Assembly (NCBI GenBank): GCA_910587305.1
Contig: CAJUKV010000001.1
Location: 62,001 to 126,000, forward strand
Direction: 5' to 3'
Length of the DNA: 64,000 nucleotides
From: an uncultured Lachnospiraceae bacterium
GTDB lineage: Bacteria; Bacillota; Clostridia; Lachnospirales; Lachnospiraceae
Notes under the pieces: model-generated
Seen by the model: the letters and a program-made list of their open reading frames with translations, nothing else
The model's database searches: none
Told to the model about the DNA's origin: nothing
In this document: positions 8,913-17,421 of the stretch, one piece after another
Numbering within the stretch: the first letter of the stretch is position 1
How the letters are laid out: the number at the start of each line of letters is the position of its first letter
Program-made: the position numbers and the translations under genes

Positions 8913-9836
8913 TCAATCTACACTAAGGGCAACGAAGGACTTACAGTCCTCCAAAATATTTCCATTTACGCAAACGCCCCGCAGCAAAACGCGCACAATA
9001 TGTCCGTTAGAAGGTGCGTTTTCCTGTTTATAATGGTAAGCGGCATCATAAGGCCCCCGGGGATCCGCCCTGTCAAGCTTTTGCAGGATGCAGCAACAAT
9101 CAATTACCTCATCCAGAATTGCAATATCCTCCTGCTCCCAATCCCACAATTCTACGGAAGACAGCTCGTCGAAAATATAGAGCAAGATTTTCTTTTGGCC
9201 ACAGCAGGAAATGAATGTCTCAAACCTGCTGCAATCCAGATGGTTCAAATGGATTTTGGAACTGTTTTCGGCAATCCATGTCTTGTATTTCTTATAAAGA
9301 AGCCAATTTGTCCGGATCTCCTGATATTCATTCTTTACGTTCGTAAGGGCAGTTTCATGTTCCTGTTCTAATCTCTCCCGGGCAGCCTTATTGTCATTTT
9401 CCTGATTGTGGAAACGCTCCTGAAGCTCTGTCAACTGTGTTTTGACATTCTGCATCGCCTGATCCCGTTCCTGAACCTGTCTTTGCAGGGCTTTCAGGCA
9501 TTCCTGATAAGAGGTCTGTTCTGCTTCCCAATCCTTCCTTTCCTGTTGAATCTTTGCGGTCTCCTGCTGCCGCTCCTGCCTGATTTTTTCTATCTGGCGT
9601 TCCTTCTCCTGCCGAATGCTCTCTATCTGGCGCTTCCGTTCTTCTTTTATTTCCACCAGCAATTTTCGGATCTCCAGGATATCTTCATTTTGCTTAAGCT
9701 GCTCCTTTTGGGCCTTTTGCTGTTCCTCATAGGCAAGATAAGCGCTTCCCACTAACGCCAGCCCTGCCACAAGCTCCTGCTTTGTGGCATTTGGGATCTT
9801 GTAAAGGGTATCAAATAACCATTTTTCATCTTCCAT
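8913..9836 (-). CDS. Long coiled-coil protein of the GTPase operon
   Basis: A 307-residue protein of no family I recognise. A short hydrophobic patch (about 22-36, LVAGLALVGSAYLAY) follows the N-terminus and could be an amphipathic or membrane-associated helix. Residues 38-165 form an almost uninterrupted coiled coil with repeats of the RQIEKIRQERQQ kind. The last 140 residues form a globular domain containing several cysteines (DCSRF, ISCCGQK, DCCCILQK). GGAGAA lies 10 bases upstream of ATG 9836. As second gene of the four-gene operon it is a plausible scaffold joining the membrane protein to the ATPase and GTPase. The cysteine cluster could bind metal, but spacing alone does not show this. 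Confidence 0.72.
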   Translation of the reverse strand: MEDEKWLFDTLYKIPNATKQELVAGLALVGSAYLAYEEQQKAQKEQLKQNEDILEIRKLLVEIKEERKRQIESIRQEKERQIEKIRQERQQETAKIQQERKDWEAEQTSYQECLKALQRQVQERDQAMQNVKTQLTELQERFHNQENDNKAARERLEQEHETALTNVKNEYQEIRTNWLLYKKYKTWIAENSSKIHLNHLDCSRFETFISCCGQKKILLYIFDELSSVELWDWEQEDIAILDEVIDCCCILQKLDRADPRGPYDAAYHYKQENAPSNGHIVRVLLRGVCVNGNILEDCKSFVALSVD

Positions 9837-9924
9837 CGCGTATTTTCTCCTCGTATATTTTATTTCCGCAAAGTACGGGCCGGGCCGACATGCCGGTATG
9901 TCCGCTTGGCGACTGCGGAATTTT
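9837..9924 (-). other. Structured intercistronic spacer
   Basis: Between the two coiled-coil genes the minus strand contains an outer stem, TTCCGCA with TGCGGAA, enclosing a GACAT.CCGG.ATGTC palindrome. A 3'-stabilising or processing hairpin would set different levels for the membrane protein and the three proteins downstream. Confidence 0.45.
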
Positions 9925-10803
9925 TTACTTTAATTCTAACTCCGGAAATTCCGGAGAAATTGGCGGATCCATTATATTTTGCATCGTTTCGTCCTCTTCC
10001 AGTACAATGACCAGAAGATTAAAATCCTCCTCGAAATAATCCGCTTCCTTTTTCGAGACGGAATAAGCAGCACAATTGACAGTAAAAACGCCGGGCCGCT
10101 GTGCGCTAATCTCTACCTCCGGCACAGAAGCGAACGGGTTGTCCTGCTCAATGCTAAGCGCTTCTTCATCCGAGCTTTCAGCGTACATATAGTATATTGG
10201 ATTGTGAATCTTTATAGTCTTTGTCTGCCCCACCTTCAAAAGTAAAATATCTTCTTCCGTATAAAGATTATCAGAAGAAAACCCGTAATTTTCATCAAGC
10301 ACTTTCCTTAACCCGCCATAAAGCTGAGTTACTGCCTCCTCCGCATCTTCTCTGGCATTTATGGCGTCAATGAGCTCTTCCTCCGCTTTAGCTTTAGCTT
10401 TCCCGGCCACAGCAAGCTCTTCCTCCGCCTGTCTGCGGCTTGATTGTTCAATAAAAAACTTGTCCTCAAATTGTTTCATTCTGACATAGCAAACGCCCAT
10501 TGCCACTGCTATAATAGCGGTAACCAGATAAAGAATCAGGAACCATCTTCCCCTTGCCTTTAGCGAAAGCAATATAGAGGCGGATGATTCCTGCAGCTCC
10601 TTGTTTTGGATTATCAAAGCTTTATTTTGCGCCAAAACATTTTCATAGTTACCCTTTAAAGTTTGGGATTGAGACTGTAGCTCGTCGTTGTCCTTATGTA
10701 ATTTCTCATTTTCATATACTAGCTCTTCATTTTGATGATAGATTTCCGATAACTTCTCTTTATAAATTTGAATCTGATCTTTTTTGGTATCTGTTTCTGA
10801 CAT
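9925..10803 (-). CDS. Single-pass membrane coiled-coil protein, first gene of the GTPase operon
   Basis: A 292-residue protein with four visible segments: a cytoplasmic coiled coil (about 10-80), one membrane helix (about 87-108, FLILYLVTAIIAVAMGVCYV), a second coiled coil (110-165, rich in AEEEL repeats) and a beta-strand-rich C-terminal domain (about 180-290). The charge around the helix (GRW before, RMKQ after) does not fix topology firmly. It probably anchors the complex at the membrane. GGGGGGAG lies about 7 bases before ATG 10803, and the promoter is about 70 bases upstream. I recognise no family; GTPase and Hsp70-like genes follow in the same operon. Confidence 0.73.
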   Translation of the reverse strand: MSETDTKKDQIQIYKEKLSEIYHQNEELVYENEKLHKDNDELQSQSQTLKGNYENVLAQNKALIIQNKELQESSASILLSLKARGRWFLILYLVTAIIAVAMGVCYVRMKQFEDKFFIEQSSRRQAEEELAVAGKAKAKAEEELIDAINAREDAEEAVTQLYGGLRKVLDENYGFSSDNLYTEEDILLLKVGQTKTIKIHNPIYYMYAESSDEEALSIEQDNPFASVPEVEISAQRPGVFTVNCAAYSVSKKEADYFEEDFNLLVIVLEEDETMQNIMDPPISPEFPELELK

Positions 10804-10877
10804 TTTGCGACTCCCCCCTTAAAAGGCTTTCATTTTCCGGTGACAGTTTTAGATATGAAAAAGAAATATTGCTCTTC

Positions 10878-10900
10878 ATTATAGCAGTCATTTCGACAAA
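10878..10900 (-). promoter_or_regulatory. Extended -10 promoter with adjacent 0A-box-like site
   Basis: On the minus strand TGCTATAAT (-10 at 10878-10883) is an extended -10 element without a good -35. Seven bases upstream lies TTTGTCGAAA (10891-10900), a perfect match to the Spo0A binding-site consensus. The leader to ATG 10803 is about 70 nt. The box lies around -20 to -29, closer to the -10 than at classic Spo0A-activated promoters, so repression is as likely as activation. Confidence 0.55.
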
Positions 10901-10995
10901 TAAAAACATGTGACAGTTCCGCCCTGCCGAACCCATAATGCCAATGACAAAGGCAAATACCAAATATAAATGCCCAAGGCATATCTAAAATTATG

Positions 10996-11024
10996 TTGCC
11001 AAATAATATATAGGGTTTTATAAT
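10996..11024 (+). promoter_or_regulatory. Sigma-A-type promoter for the MBOAT operon
   Basis: TTGCCA (10996-11001) and TATAAT (11019-11024) are separated by exactly 17 bp. The ATG at 11073 follows the predicted start by about 42 nt, with GAAAGGAC as ribosome site. Confidence 0.75.
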
Positions 11025-11072
11025 ATCATTAAATTTTTTTGCATTTGCATTAAGATCTGAAAGGACATTTTT

Positions 11073-12536
11073 ATGCTGTTTAATTCCTATATTTTTATAT
11101 TTCTCTTTTTTCCATTAACCTTATTAGGCTATTACGGATTAAATTATGCCAAAAAATATAACCTTTCCCTGGCATTTCTCATCGGTATGTCCATGTGGTT
11201 TTATGGTTACAATAACATTTACTATCTTGCTATTTTAGTTGTCAGCATTTCCATAAATTATGGCCTCATATCCGGCATGGCAAGGGTATCCGCCAAACAT
11301 TTCAGACGGCTTTTTTTGTGGACGGGCGTTTTGCTGAACATTGGCATCTTATTTTATTTTAAATATTATGATTTCTTTATAGACAACATAAACGCCGTGT
11401 TAAAAGCTGAGATTCCATTTTTAAGGCTCATACTTCCTCTTGGCATCAGCTTTTATACCTTCCAGCAGCTGTCCTGTGTGATTGATTCCTACCGGGGCGA
11501 ATGCGAAAATTACAGTTTTTTGGAATATGCGTTGTACGTCTCCTTTTTTCCGCAGCTTATTGCAGGGCCTATCGTCTACCACAATGAACTTATCCCACAG
11601 TTCCGGAACCCGGATAACCGGAAAATGAACTATGAAAATTTGAGCCGGGGAATCTATGCTTTTGCCCTGGGGCTTGCAAAAAAAGTGTTGATTGCCGATA
11701 CCTTTTCCGGCATTGTAACAATCGGCTATGGCAACATTACCGATTTAAATTCTACAAGCGCTATCCTTGTAATCGTCTGTTATTCTCTCCAGCTTTATTT
11801 TGATTTCAGCGGTTACTGCGATATGGCATATGGTATGGGATATATGCTGAATATCAAACTTCCGGTCAATTTCAATTCCCCTTACAAAGCGGAATCTTTT
11901 GCGGACTTATGGAACAGATGGCATATGACCCTGACAAGATTTTTTATCAAATACGTCTATATCCCTTTAGGCGGCAGCCGCCGGGGAAAGGCAAGAACCT
12001 ATTTAAATACGCTGATCGTGTTTATTGTAAGTGGGCTTTGGCACGGCGCAAACTGGACCTTTATATTGTGGGGGACTTTAAACGGTATTATCATTATCAT
12101 TGAACGGTTTACAAAACTTGCGTCTCTGAAAATACCTAAAATGATCAAAATGATAGCCACCTATTCCCTTTTTACGTTTACCTGCAGTTTATTCAGATCT
12201 GCTTCCGTAAAAGATGCGGGCATTCTTTGGACAAGACTTTTCCACGGCGGATTTGGCCCTGTCTATCAGCCTCTTATAGATGCTTTTCAGGATTTAACGG
12301 AATCAAAATTCCTATACAGGGCGGGCCTTGGCGGTATTATGACAAATTATCCATGGCTTATACTGACTTTATTTACCGCCATTTCCCTGACTGCCTGTTT
12401 TACACTGAAAAATACCCAGGAAAAGGTGGCGGAGTTGACTCTTTCCAATCGAAAGTTTTTTGTCGTGATTATCCTTATGCTTTGGAGCATTATGTCCTTA
12501 TCGGGAATCAGTGAATTTCTGTACTTTAATTTTTAG
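11073..12536 (+). CDS. MBOAT O-acyltransferase (AlgI/DltB-like)
   Basis: An integral membrane protein of 487 residues with about ten hydrophobic segments. It probably moves acetyl or another acyl group across the membrane for glycan modification. The family signature is clear: LGISFYTFQQLSCVIDSYRG, FFPQLIAGPIV, FADLWNRWHMTLTRF and the catalytic-region SGLWHGANWTFILWG with its invariant histidine. Length and order match AlgI-type proteins. It is the first gene of a rightward pair whose second member is an SGNH protein, the usual MBOAT-plus-SGNH arrangement for extracellular O-acylation. It is transcribed away from the GTPase operon from its own promoter. The glycan acylated is unknown; the adjoining surface polysaccharide is the obvious candidate. 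Confidence 0.88.
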   Translation: MLFNSYIFIFLFFPLTLLGYYGLNYAKKYNLSLAFLIGMSMWFYGYNNIYYLAILVVSISINYGLISGMARVSAKHFRRLFLWTGVLLNIGILFYFKYYDFFIDNINAVLKAEIPFLRLILPLGISFYTFQQLSCVIDSYRGECENYSFLEYALYVSFFPQLIAGPIVYHNELIPQFRNPDNRKMNYENLSRGIYAFALGLAKKVLIADTFSGIVTIGYGNITDLNSTSAILVIVCYSLQLYFDFSGYCDMAYGMGYMLNIKLPVNFNSPYKAESFADLWNRWHMTLTRFFIKYVYIPLGGSRRGKARTYLNTLIVFIVSGLWHGANWTFILWGTLNGIIIIIERFTKLASLKIPKMIKMIATYSLFTFTCSLFRSASVKDAGILWTRLFHGGFGPVYQPLIDAFQDLTESKFLYRAGLGGIMTNYPWLILTLFTAISLTACFTLKNTQEKVAELTLSNRKFFVVIILMLWSIMSLSGISEFLYFNF

Positions 12537-12592
12537 ATACTTTGGAAATGGCAAATGCCGGATCGTAACCTTTATTAAGAAACGAGGAAGAT

Positions 12593-13654
12593 ATGAATCA
12601 GCAAGCTGCTAAGAAATGGTTTATAAAGTGTATCCTTACATTGGCGGGCTCATTGGCCTTTATCGCACTTATTGTTATTATTGTGGATCCTTATTTTCAT
12701 TACCACAGGCCCTTTCCATTTTTATCCTATCGGCTGTATGAAGAACGCTACACCAACGACGGTATATCGAGGCATTTTGACTTTGACGCCATGATAACGG
12801 GTTCTTCTATCACACAAAATTTTAAACCCAGTGAAATGGATGCGCTCTTTGGAGCCAACACAGTCAAAGAATCCTTTTCCGGAGCCGGTTATCAGGAGCT
12901 TGCCGATAATTTGGACAGAGCCCTTTCCAGAAACAAAAACCTGAAACAGGTTTTGTGGGCGGTGGATTATAACGGATTTCTCCGGGAATATGACTGGGCG
13001 CGGTATGAGGAATATCCCACTTATCTTTATGACAATAATCCCCTGAACGATGTTTCCTATCTGTTCAACAAATCCATCTTTTACCATGGGGTGCTCACCA
13101 ACATTGCCATGACTCTTACCGGGACGCCCAGTACCACTATGGACGAATATTCTTCCTGGGATATGGAAACCGGGCTGGAGGTTATCCTGTCCACCTATGA
13201 CAGAAACAACGTTAATACGGATGTTCCCACCGGCTTCGGGGAGGAAGAATATGATATGGTTACCCAGACCATAACTTTAAATATCCTTCGCGTGGTCAAC
13301 AAATATCCGGATACCACCTTTTACCTCTTTTATCCCCCTTTCAGCATCTTTTACTGGGATTCTCTGAATATCAAGGGGACTTTGGACCGACAGCTGAAGG
13401 CGGAGCAGGTTGCAACCGAGCTGCTTCTTGCCTGCCCTAATGTAAAGCTGTACAACTTTTTTGACCAGTATGACGTTATCTGTGACGCCAATTATTATTC
13501 CGACGACGGCCATTACTGCGAAGAAATAAATTCCCGCATCCTGCAATGGATTGCCCAGGATACGGGACTGGTAACAAAAGAAAACTATTTGGAAAAACTG
13601 GCCAAAGAGCGGGATTTCTATATGAACTACGATTACGACAGCCTTTATGAATGA
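12593..13654 (+). CDS. AlgX/DltD-like SGNH-fold acyl transfer partner
   Basis: A membrane-anchored 353-residue extracellular protein. One N-terminal helix (about 12-32) is followed by an SGNH-like domain: ITGSSITQNF (about 65-74) gives the nucleophile serine block, and DDGHYCEEIN near residue 303 supplies the C-terminal Asp-His. Such proteins take an acyl group from the MBOAT partner and place it on a polymer. It begins 57 bases after the MBOAT gene behind an ACGAGGAAG ribosome site. The gene ends just before a large hairpin that separates it from the convergent asparagine synthetase gene. No enzyme-specific assignment is possible. Confidence 0.72.
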   Translation: MNQQAAKKWFIKCILTLAGSLAFIALIVIIVDPYFHYHRPFPFLSYRLYEERYTNDGISRHFDFDAMITGSSITQNFKPSEMDALFGANTVKESFSGAGYQELADNLDRALSRNKNLKQVLWAVDYNGFLREYDWARYEEYPTYLYDNNPLNDVSYLFNKSIFYHGVLTNIAMTLTGTPSTTMDEYSSWDMETGLEVILSTYDRNNVNTDVPTGFGEEEYDMVTQTITLNILRVVNKYPDTTFYLFYPPFSIFYWDSLNIKGTLDRQLKAEQVATELLLACPNVKLYNFFDQYDVICDANYYSDDGHYCEEINSRILQWIAQDTGLVTKENYLEKLAKERDFYMNYDYDSLYE

Positions 13655-13666
13655 GTAAAGAACCCA

Positions 13667-13763
13667 GGGGCTGTTGCAAAACGGCAGATTCATACAATAT
13701 ATAGCAGCCATACGTTAGAAGTTTGGCATATATTGTATAACAGCCAAGTTTTGCAACAGCCCC
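13667..13763. repeat. 97-bp perfect-ended hairpin (MITE-like or bidirectional terminator)
   Basis: Arms GGGGCTGTTGCAAAAC (13667-13682) and its exact complement (13748-13763) enclose a second complementary pair, ATACAATATAT (13692-13702) with 13728-13738. The ends resemble terminal repeats of some IS families (CTGTTGCAAA cores of IS6-like elements). No matching direct repeat flanks it and there is no T-tract. It lies between convergent genes, so it may also serve as a terminator. Confidence 0.6.
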
Positions 13764-13807
13764 ATCTTTGCTCCAAGACCCTTTCGCAAGCTGACGGGGT
13801 ATCAATC

Positions 13808-13927
13808 TTACAGCCCAGCAAAGCGTAATACATCTTCGATGTGTAGGTATTTTACCCTCGCGCCATTCGCCAAATAGATGCCGACGCATCCGCTTGGCTC
13901 ATCGCCCGCGTCAATAAACCGCTTCCT
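13808..13927 (-). pseudogene. Possible 3' remnant of an unidentified gene
   Basis: Directly after the AsnB stop, in another frame, about 38 codons read without interruption to TAA at 13808-13810. They give a protein-like sequence ending GIYLANGARVKYLHIEDV and LRFAGL. No start or ribosome site was found. It could be the tail of a gene displaced by insertion of the cluster, or chance. Confidence 0.2.
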
Positions 13928-15800
13928 TCATCATCCATTCCTGAAACATTAAAATATACCAGATTTGGATTCGCCATTCTCCCTTATCAATAAAATCTTT
14001 CCATATTCTCCACACCACATCCGCGTTCAATATACCCTGCCGCTCTAAAATTTTTCTGTCAATCAGACCTTCGGCCCACTCCCGCAGAGACGGCTCACGC
14101 AGCCATTTTTCAACAGGGATACTAAAACCCTTTTTAGGACGCTCCATCATTTCCTTAGGGACATAGCGGTAGAGCACATTCCGCAGCACTTTCTTACCCG
14201 TCTTCCCCTCTCTCTCATAATCAATGGGGAGACTCCAGGCAAACTCCACCACGTCCTTATCCAGCATGGGAACTCTTGTCTCTAAGGAAACCGCCATTGC
14301 CGCCCGATCCACCTTCACCAGAATATCGTCAGGGTGGTACATCAGCATATCCATCAGCATAATATTGTGATTTGTTTCTTTTAAAAAATGCGGATCATAC
14401 TCGCCGTATTTGTAGCTGCATTCCCTCTTATCAAGGCAAATCTCCTTTGTGAGGGGATCCGTCTCATAAGAACAGATATACAAATCCGACGGGCCTTTTG
14501 CCCCCAGCAGCTTTCCCTTAATCCGGTAAATGGGTTTCCTTGCCAAAGGGCTGTGGGTTACCAGCTCGCTGCAAGGCTTCCTGATAAAATAAGGCACGCC
14601 CTTCATCTTATTCCAAATACGCTCCACCGAAGCATAGGAGGTATAGCCGCAGAATAATTCGTCTCCCCCATCCCCGCTTAAAGATACCGTCACATGCTCC
14701 CTGGTCATTTTGCTCACCAGATAGGTGGGAATCTGGGAGGAATCCGCAAAGGGCTCTCCAAACATCCCTGATAATTTAGGAATCACCGCCTTGGCGTCCT
14801 CCTGGGTGATATAAAGCTCCGTGTGTTCGGTGCCAAGATGCTTTGCGATTTCCCCGGCGTACACCGCCTCATTGTAATCCTTTTCCTCCATGCCAATGGT
14901 AAAGCTTTTTACTTTGTTTTTGTTTAAGGACTGCATCAGCGCAACCACCGTGCTGGAATCAATACCGGCGGAAAGGAAGGCCCCCACCGGCACGTCCGCC
15001 ACCATCTGCTCCGATATGGCCTCCTTCAAAAGCCGTTCCAGCTCATCGGCCGCTTCCTTTTCGGAACCCTTAAAAAGATTTGCCTGCCCTTTTTGGGCCG
15101 CCTTCTTTACGGACCAGTAGGCTTTGGTCTTCACCTGATCCATTCCCTTAAAAGGCAGCTTTAATTTGAGTATCGTACCCGCCTCCAACTTATAAATCTT
15201 CTCATAAACAGAATAAGGCGCAGGAATATAGCCGTGCACAAAATACAAATTCAGTACGGATGTGTTGATGGGATTTTGAAACCCGTCCAGCACCGCGATG
15301 GAGCCCAAATCGGAGGCAAACACAAAGCTTTCCCCCACCTGCCCATAGTAGAGGGGCTTCTCCCCAATCCGGTCGCGAAGCAAATACAAAACCTGCTCCT
15401 TCTGATCATACAGGGCAATTGCAAACATTCCTTTACAAAGAGAAATCGCTCTCTCTATTCCATATGCCTCAAATGCTTCCAGCAAAACCTCCGTGTCGGA
15501 GCTTCCCTTAAACCGCTCTACCTTTTTTTCCCGCAAAAGCTTCTCGGCAATCTTCTTATAATTATAAATCTCCCCGTTGTAGGCAATCACGTAGCGCCCA
15601 CTGTGAGAAGCCATAGGCTGAGCACCGTTTTCGGACAAATCGACTATGGAAAGCCTTCTGTGGCCTAAAGTCACCTGGCCATCGTCGGAAAAATAGCTTC
15701 CTCCCGCATCAGGCCCTCTATGGTACATTCTTTCCTTCATTTTTTCAATGTTCTTTTGCTTGTCCCCATTCCAATTACAAAATCCTGCTATTCCGCACAT
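13911..15800 (-). CDS. asnB: AsnB-type glutamine-dependent amidotransferase 1
   Basis: A class II glutamine amidotransferase of 629 residues. The N-terminal nucleophile Cys2 (MCGIAGF) is exposed if translation starts at ATG 15800. The 15809 GTG extension would bury it, and GAAAGG supports 15800. The glutaminase domain has MYHRGPDAGG, GHRRLSIVD and YNGEIYN; the synthetase domain has the PPi loop FLSAGIDSSTVV and the SLSGDGGDELFCGY segment. It is normal AsnB length. A second, divergent copy lies at 17989-19875. Two copies inside a glycan cluster that also makes a hexosaminuronic acid suggest amidation of the uronate, as proposed for WbpS-type proteins, rather than bulk asparagine synthesis. That role is inference. 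Confidence 0.88.
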   Translation of the reverse strand: MCGIAGFCNWNGDKQKNIEKMKERMYHRGPDAGGSYFSDDGQVTLGHRRLSIVDLSENGAQPMASHSGRYVIAYNGEIYNYKKIAEKLLREKKVERFKGSSDTEVLLEAFEAYGIERAISLCKGMFAIALYDQKEQVLYLLRDRIGEKPLYYGQVGESFVFASDLGSIAVLDGFQNPINTSVLNLYFVHGYIPAPYSVYEKIYKLEAGTILKLKLPFKGMDQVKTKAYWSVKKAAQKGQANLFKGSEKEAADELERLLKEAISEQMVADVPVGAFLSAGIDSSTVVALMQSLNKNKVKSFTIGMEEKDYNEAVYAGEIAKHLGTEHTELYITQEDAKAVIPKLSGMFGEPFADSSQIPTYLVSKMTREHVTVSLSGDGGDELFCGYTSYASVERIWNKMKGVPYFIRKPCSELVTHSPLARKPIYRIKGKLLGAKGPSDLYICSYETDPLTKEICLDKRECSYKYGEYDPHFLKETNHNIMLMDMLMYHPDDILVKVDRAAMAVSLETRVPMLDKDVVEFAWSLPIDYEREGKTGKKVLRNVLYRYVPKEMMERPKKGFSIPVEKWLREPSLREWAEGLIDRKILERQGILNADVVWRIWKDFIDKGEWRIQIWYILMFQEWMMKEAVY

Positions 15801-15893
15801 TTTTATCACCTTTCACCGTACAAACCGATACGGCATTCAATCCATTTCCGCTTAGACAAATACCTCGCGGCAGTCGTCAAATATCTATGATAC

Positions 15894-17000
15894 CTATGGC
15901 ATATTTTTTAATAAAGACAGAAGAAACTTCTCCCATGCTCCATACACATTTTCCGGCCGATAAATCTCAGCCGTCTTTGCAGCTTCCATCCCCAGCGCAT
16001 CCGCCATCTTTGTATCTTCCAATAAATTCCTCAAATGCTCTCTCATACTGACAATATCCCCCACCGGGGTCAAAATTCCATTTTTCCCATTTTGTATCAA
16101 ATCGGCCGGGCCGCCGCAGGGGCAGTCCGTGGAAATCACCGTAAGCCCCATCACCATAGCTTCAATCAGCGTGTTGGGAACCCCCTCCGAATTGGAGGAA
16201 AGCACGAAAATACGCGCTTTATAAATAGCATCCGCCACATTGTCAATACTTCCGGGAAGCAGAATCTGTTCTGAGAGCCCCTTTTCTTCCACCAGCTCCG
16301 TCAATTTTTTCCTGCACTCGCCCTCCCCGTAAATAATAAGCTTATAGTCAGGAAATTCCTTCGCAATCTCCGCAAAAGCGCAAATGACCATTTCATGGTT
16401 TTTATTTTCATCCACACGGCCTACCGCCACAATCGTTTTTTCCCGCACACCTTCATATCTTTCCCTGAAAAATGTACTGCTCACGGGATTCTGCAAAATA
16501 ACAGCCTTGCGGCGCACCTTTTCCGGAAAAAAGTCAAAGCACCTGCGAGTCTGTAAAACCACTCCGTCCGCCCAGGCAAATAAATGCCTTGCCATAAAGC
16601 GCATCCAGGAATTATAGTATTCTTCCCCCGGCTCCGCCCGCACGGACACCGCAACGGGTATCCCCAAAAACCGGGAGGTCAAAATCGTCATCATATTATT
16701 TTTCCCAATAAAGGAAAGAATCACGTCGGGTCTCTCCGCCTTCCAAATCTTTCTGAGCTTGCTAAAACGGCGCTGAAAGTTTACCAGACGATTCCCCGTA
16801 GTCTCGTGAGGAGTGATGTCGGAAATCACCCGCTTTACCTTTTCATTTAAGGGATATTCATTTTCTTTCCGATACTGGGTTACCATGGTCACTCGATAGC
16901 CCTTTTCGGCGAAATAATCCGCCAGATTAACCAGCACCCTCTCTGCGCCGCCCTTTGTCAATGCTCCAATCAGCATGGCAATGTGAATCTGCTTTCCCAT
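15894..17000 (-). CDS. GT4 family glycosyltransferase
   Basis: A 368-residue retaining glycosyltransferase of GT-B fold, acting on a lipid-linked glycan at the inner face of the membrane. The N-terminal GALTKGGAERVLVNLADYF contains the GGAERV motif of GT4. The C-terminal domain has VGRVDENKNHEMVI, the E-x7-E segment SEGVPNTLIEAMVMG and CGGPADLI. The start at 17000 has GAGG 7 bases upstream. It lies downstream of the toxin-antitoxin pair and upstream of AsnB1 and is similar to the GT4 at 19959-21056, sharing the TDCPCGGP ending. PglA/PglH-like GalNAc transfer is possible but unproven. Confidence 0.87.
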   Translation of the reverse strand: MGKQIHIAMLIGALTKGGAERVLVNLADYFAEKGYRVTMVTQYRKENEYPLNEKVKRVISDITPHETTGNRLVNFQRRFSKLRKIWKAERPDVILSFIGKNNMMTILTSRFLGIPVAVSVRAEPGEEYYNSWMRFMARHLFAWADGVVLQTRRCFDFFPEKVRRKAVILQNPVSSTFFRERYEGVREKTIVAVGRVDENKNHEMVICAFAEIAKEFPDYKLIIYGEGECRKKLTELVEEKGLSEQILLPGSIDNVADAIYKARIFVLSSNSEGVPNTLIEAMVMGLTVISTDCPCGGPADLIQNGKNGILTPVGDIVSMREHLRNLLEDTKMADALGMEAAKTAEIYRPENVYGAWEKFLLSLLKNMP

Positions 17001-17084
17001 ATAAACCTCATTAACCGGGACTTTTTACCCCTAAAGTAAATAGTTTACCCTTTTTACCAATAGACAGAAACTATACATTTTTCT

Positions 17085-17402
17085 TTATATCTTTACAAAT
17101 GGAAAATTATTTACCAGGTCACTGTCCATCTCCATCATGTTCAAAATACGGCTTGCGGCTCCGGATGGATGATTTGCACCAGATTCCCAGGCTTCCACCG
17201 TTTTTACGGAAACTCCCATGTAACTGGCAAATAATTTTTGAGATAAGCCGGTTTTCTTTCGGATCTTCTGAATTTCTCCTGCATCATATGTTTTTATTGG
17301 CATAATTGTTACTACACGCCTTTTCAGCTTTCCATCTTTGCTTTTCGCTTCTTCCACAGCTTCTTCCAAACCTGCCATAATGCTGTCATATACACTACCC
17401 AT
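17085..17402 (-). CDS. HigA-like helix-turn-helix antitoxin
   Basis: A 105-residue DNA-binding antitoxin. Its C-terminal half contains an XRE/HigA helix-turn-helix (IQKIRKKTGLSQKLFASYMG, then VSVKTVEAWESGANHP). The N-terminal segment probably wraps the toxin. ATG 17402 is chosen over 17447 because AAAGGAGG stands just upstream; the longer version would overlap the toxin gene. It follows the toxin gene by 19 bases, the toxin-first order of HigBA. It should repress its own promoter, where a palindrome lies between -35 and -10. Confidence 0.85.
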   Translation of the reverse strand: MGSVYDSIMAGLEEAVEEAKSKDGKLKRRVVTIMPIKTYDAGEIQKIRKKTGLSQKLFASYMGVSVKTVEAWESGANHPSGAASRILNMMEMDSDLVNNFPFVKI

Positions 17403-17421
17403 ACACTGCCTCCTTTTATCC

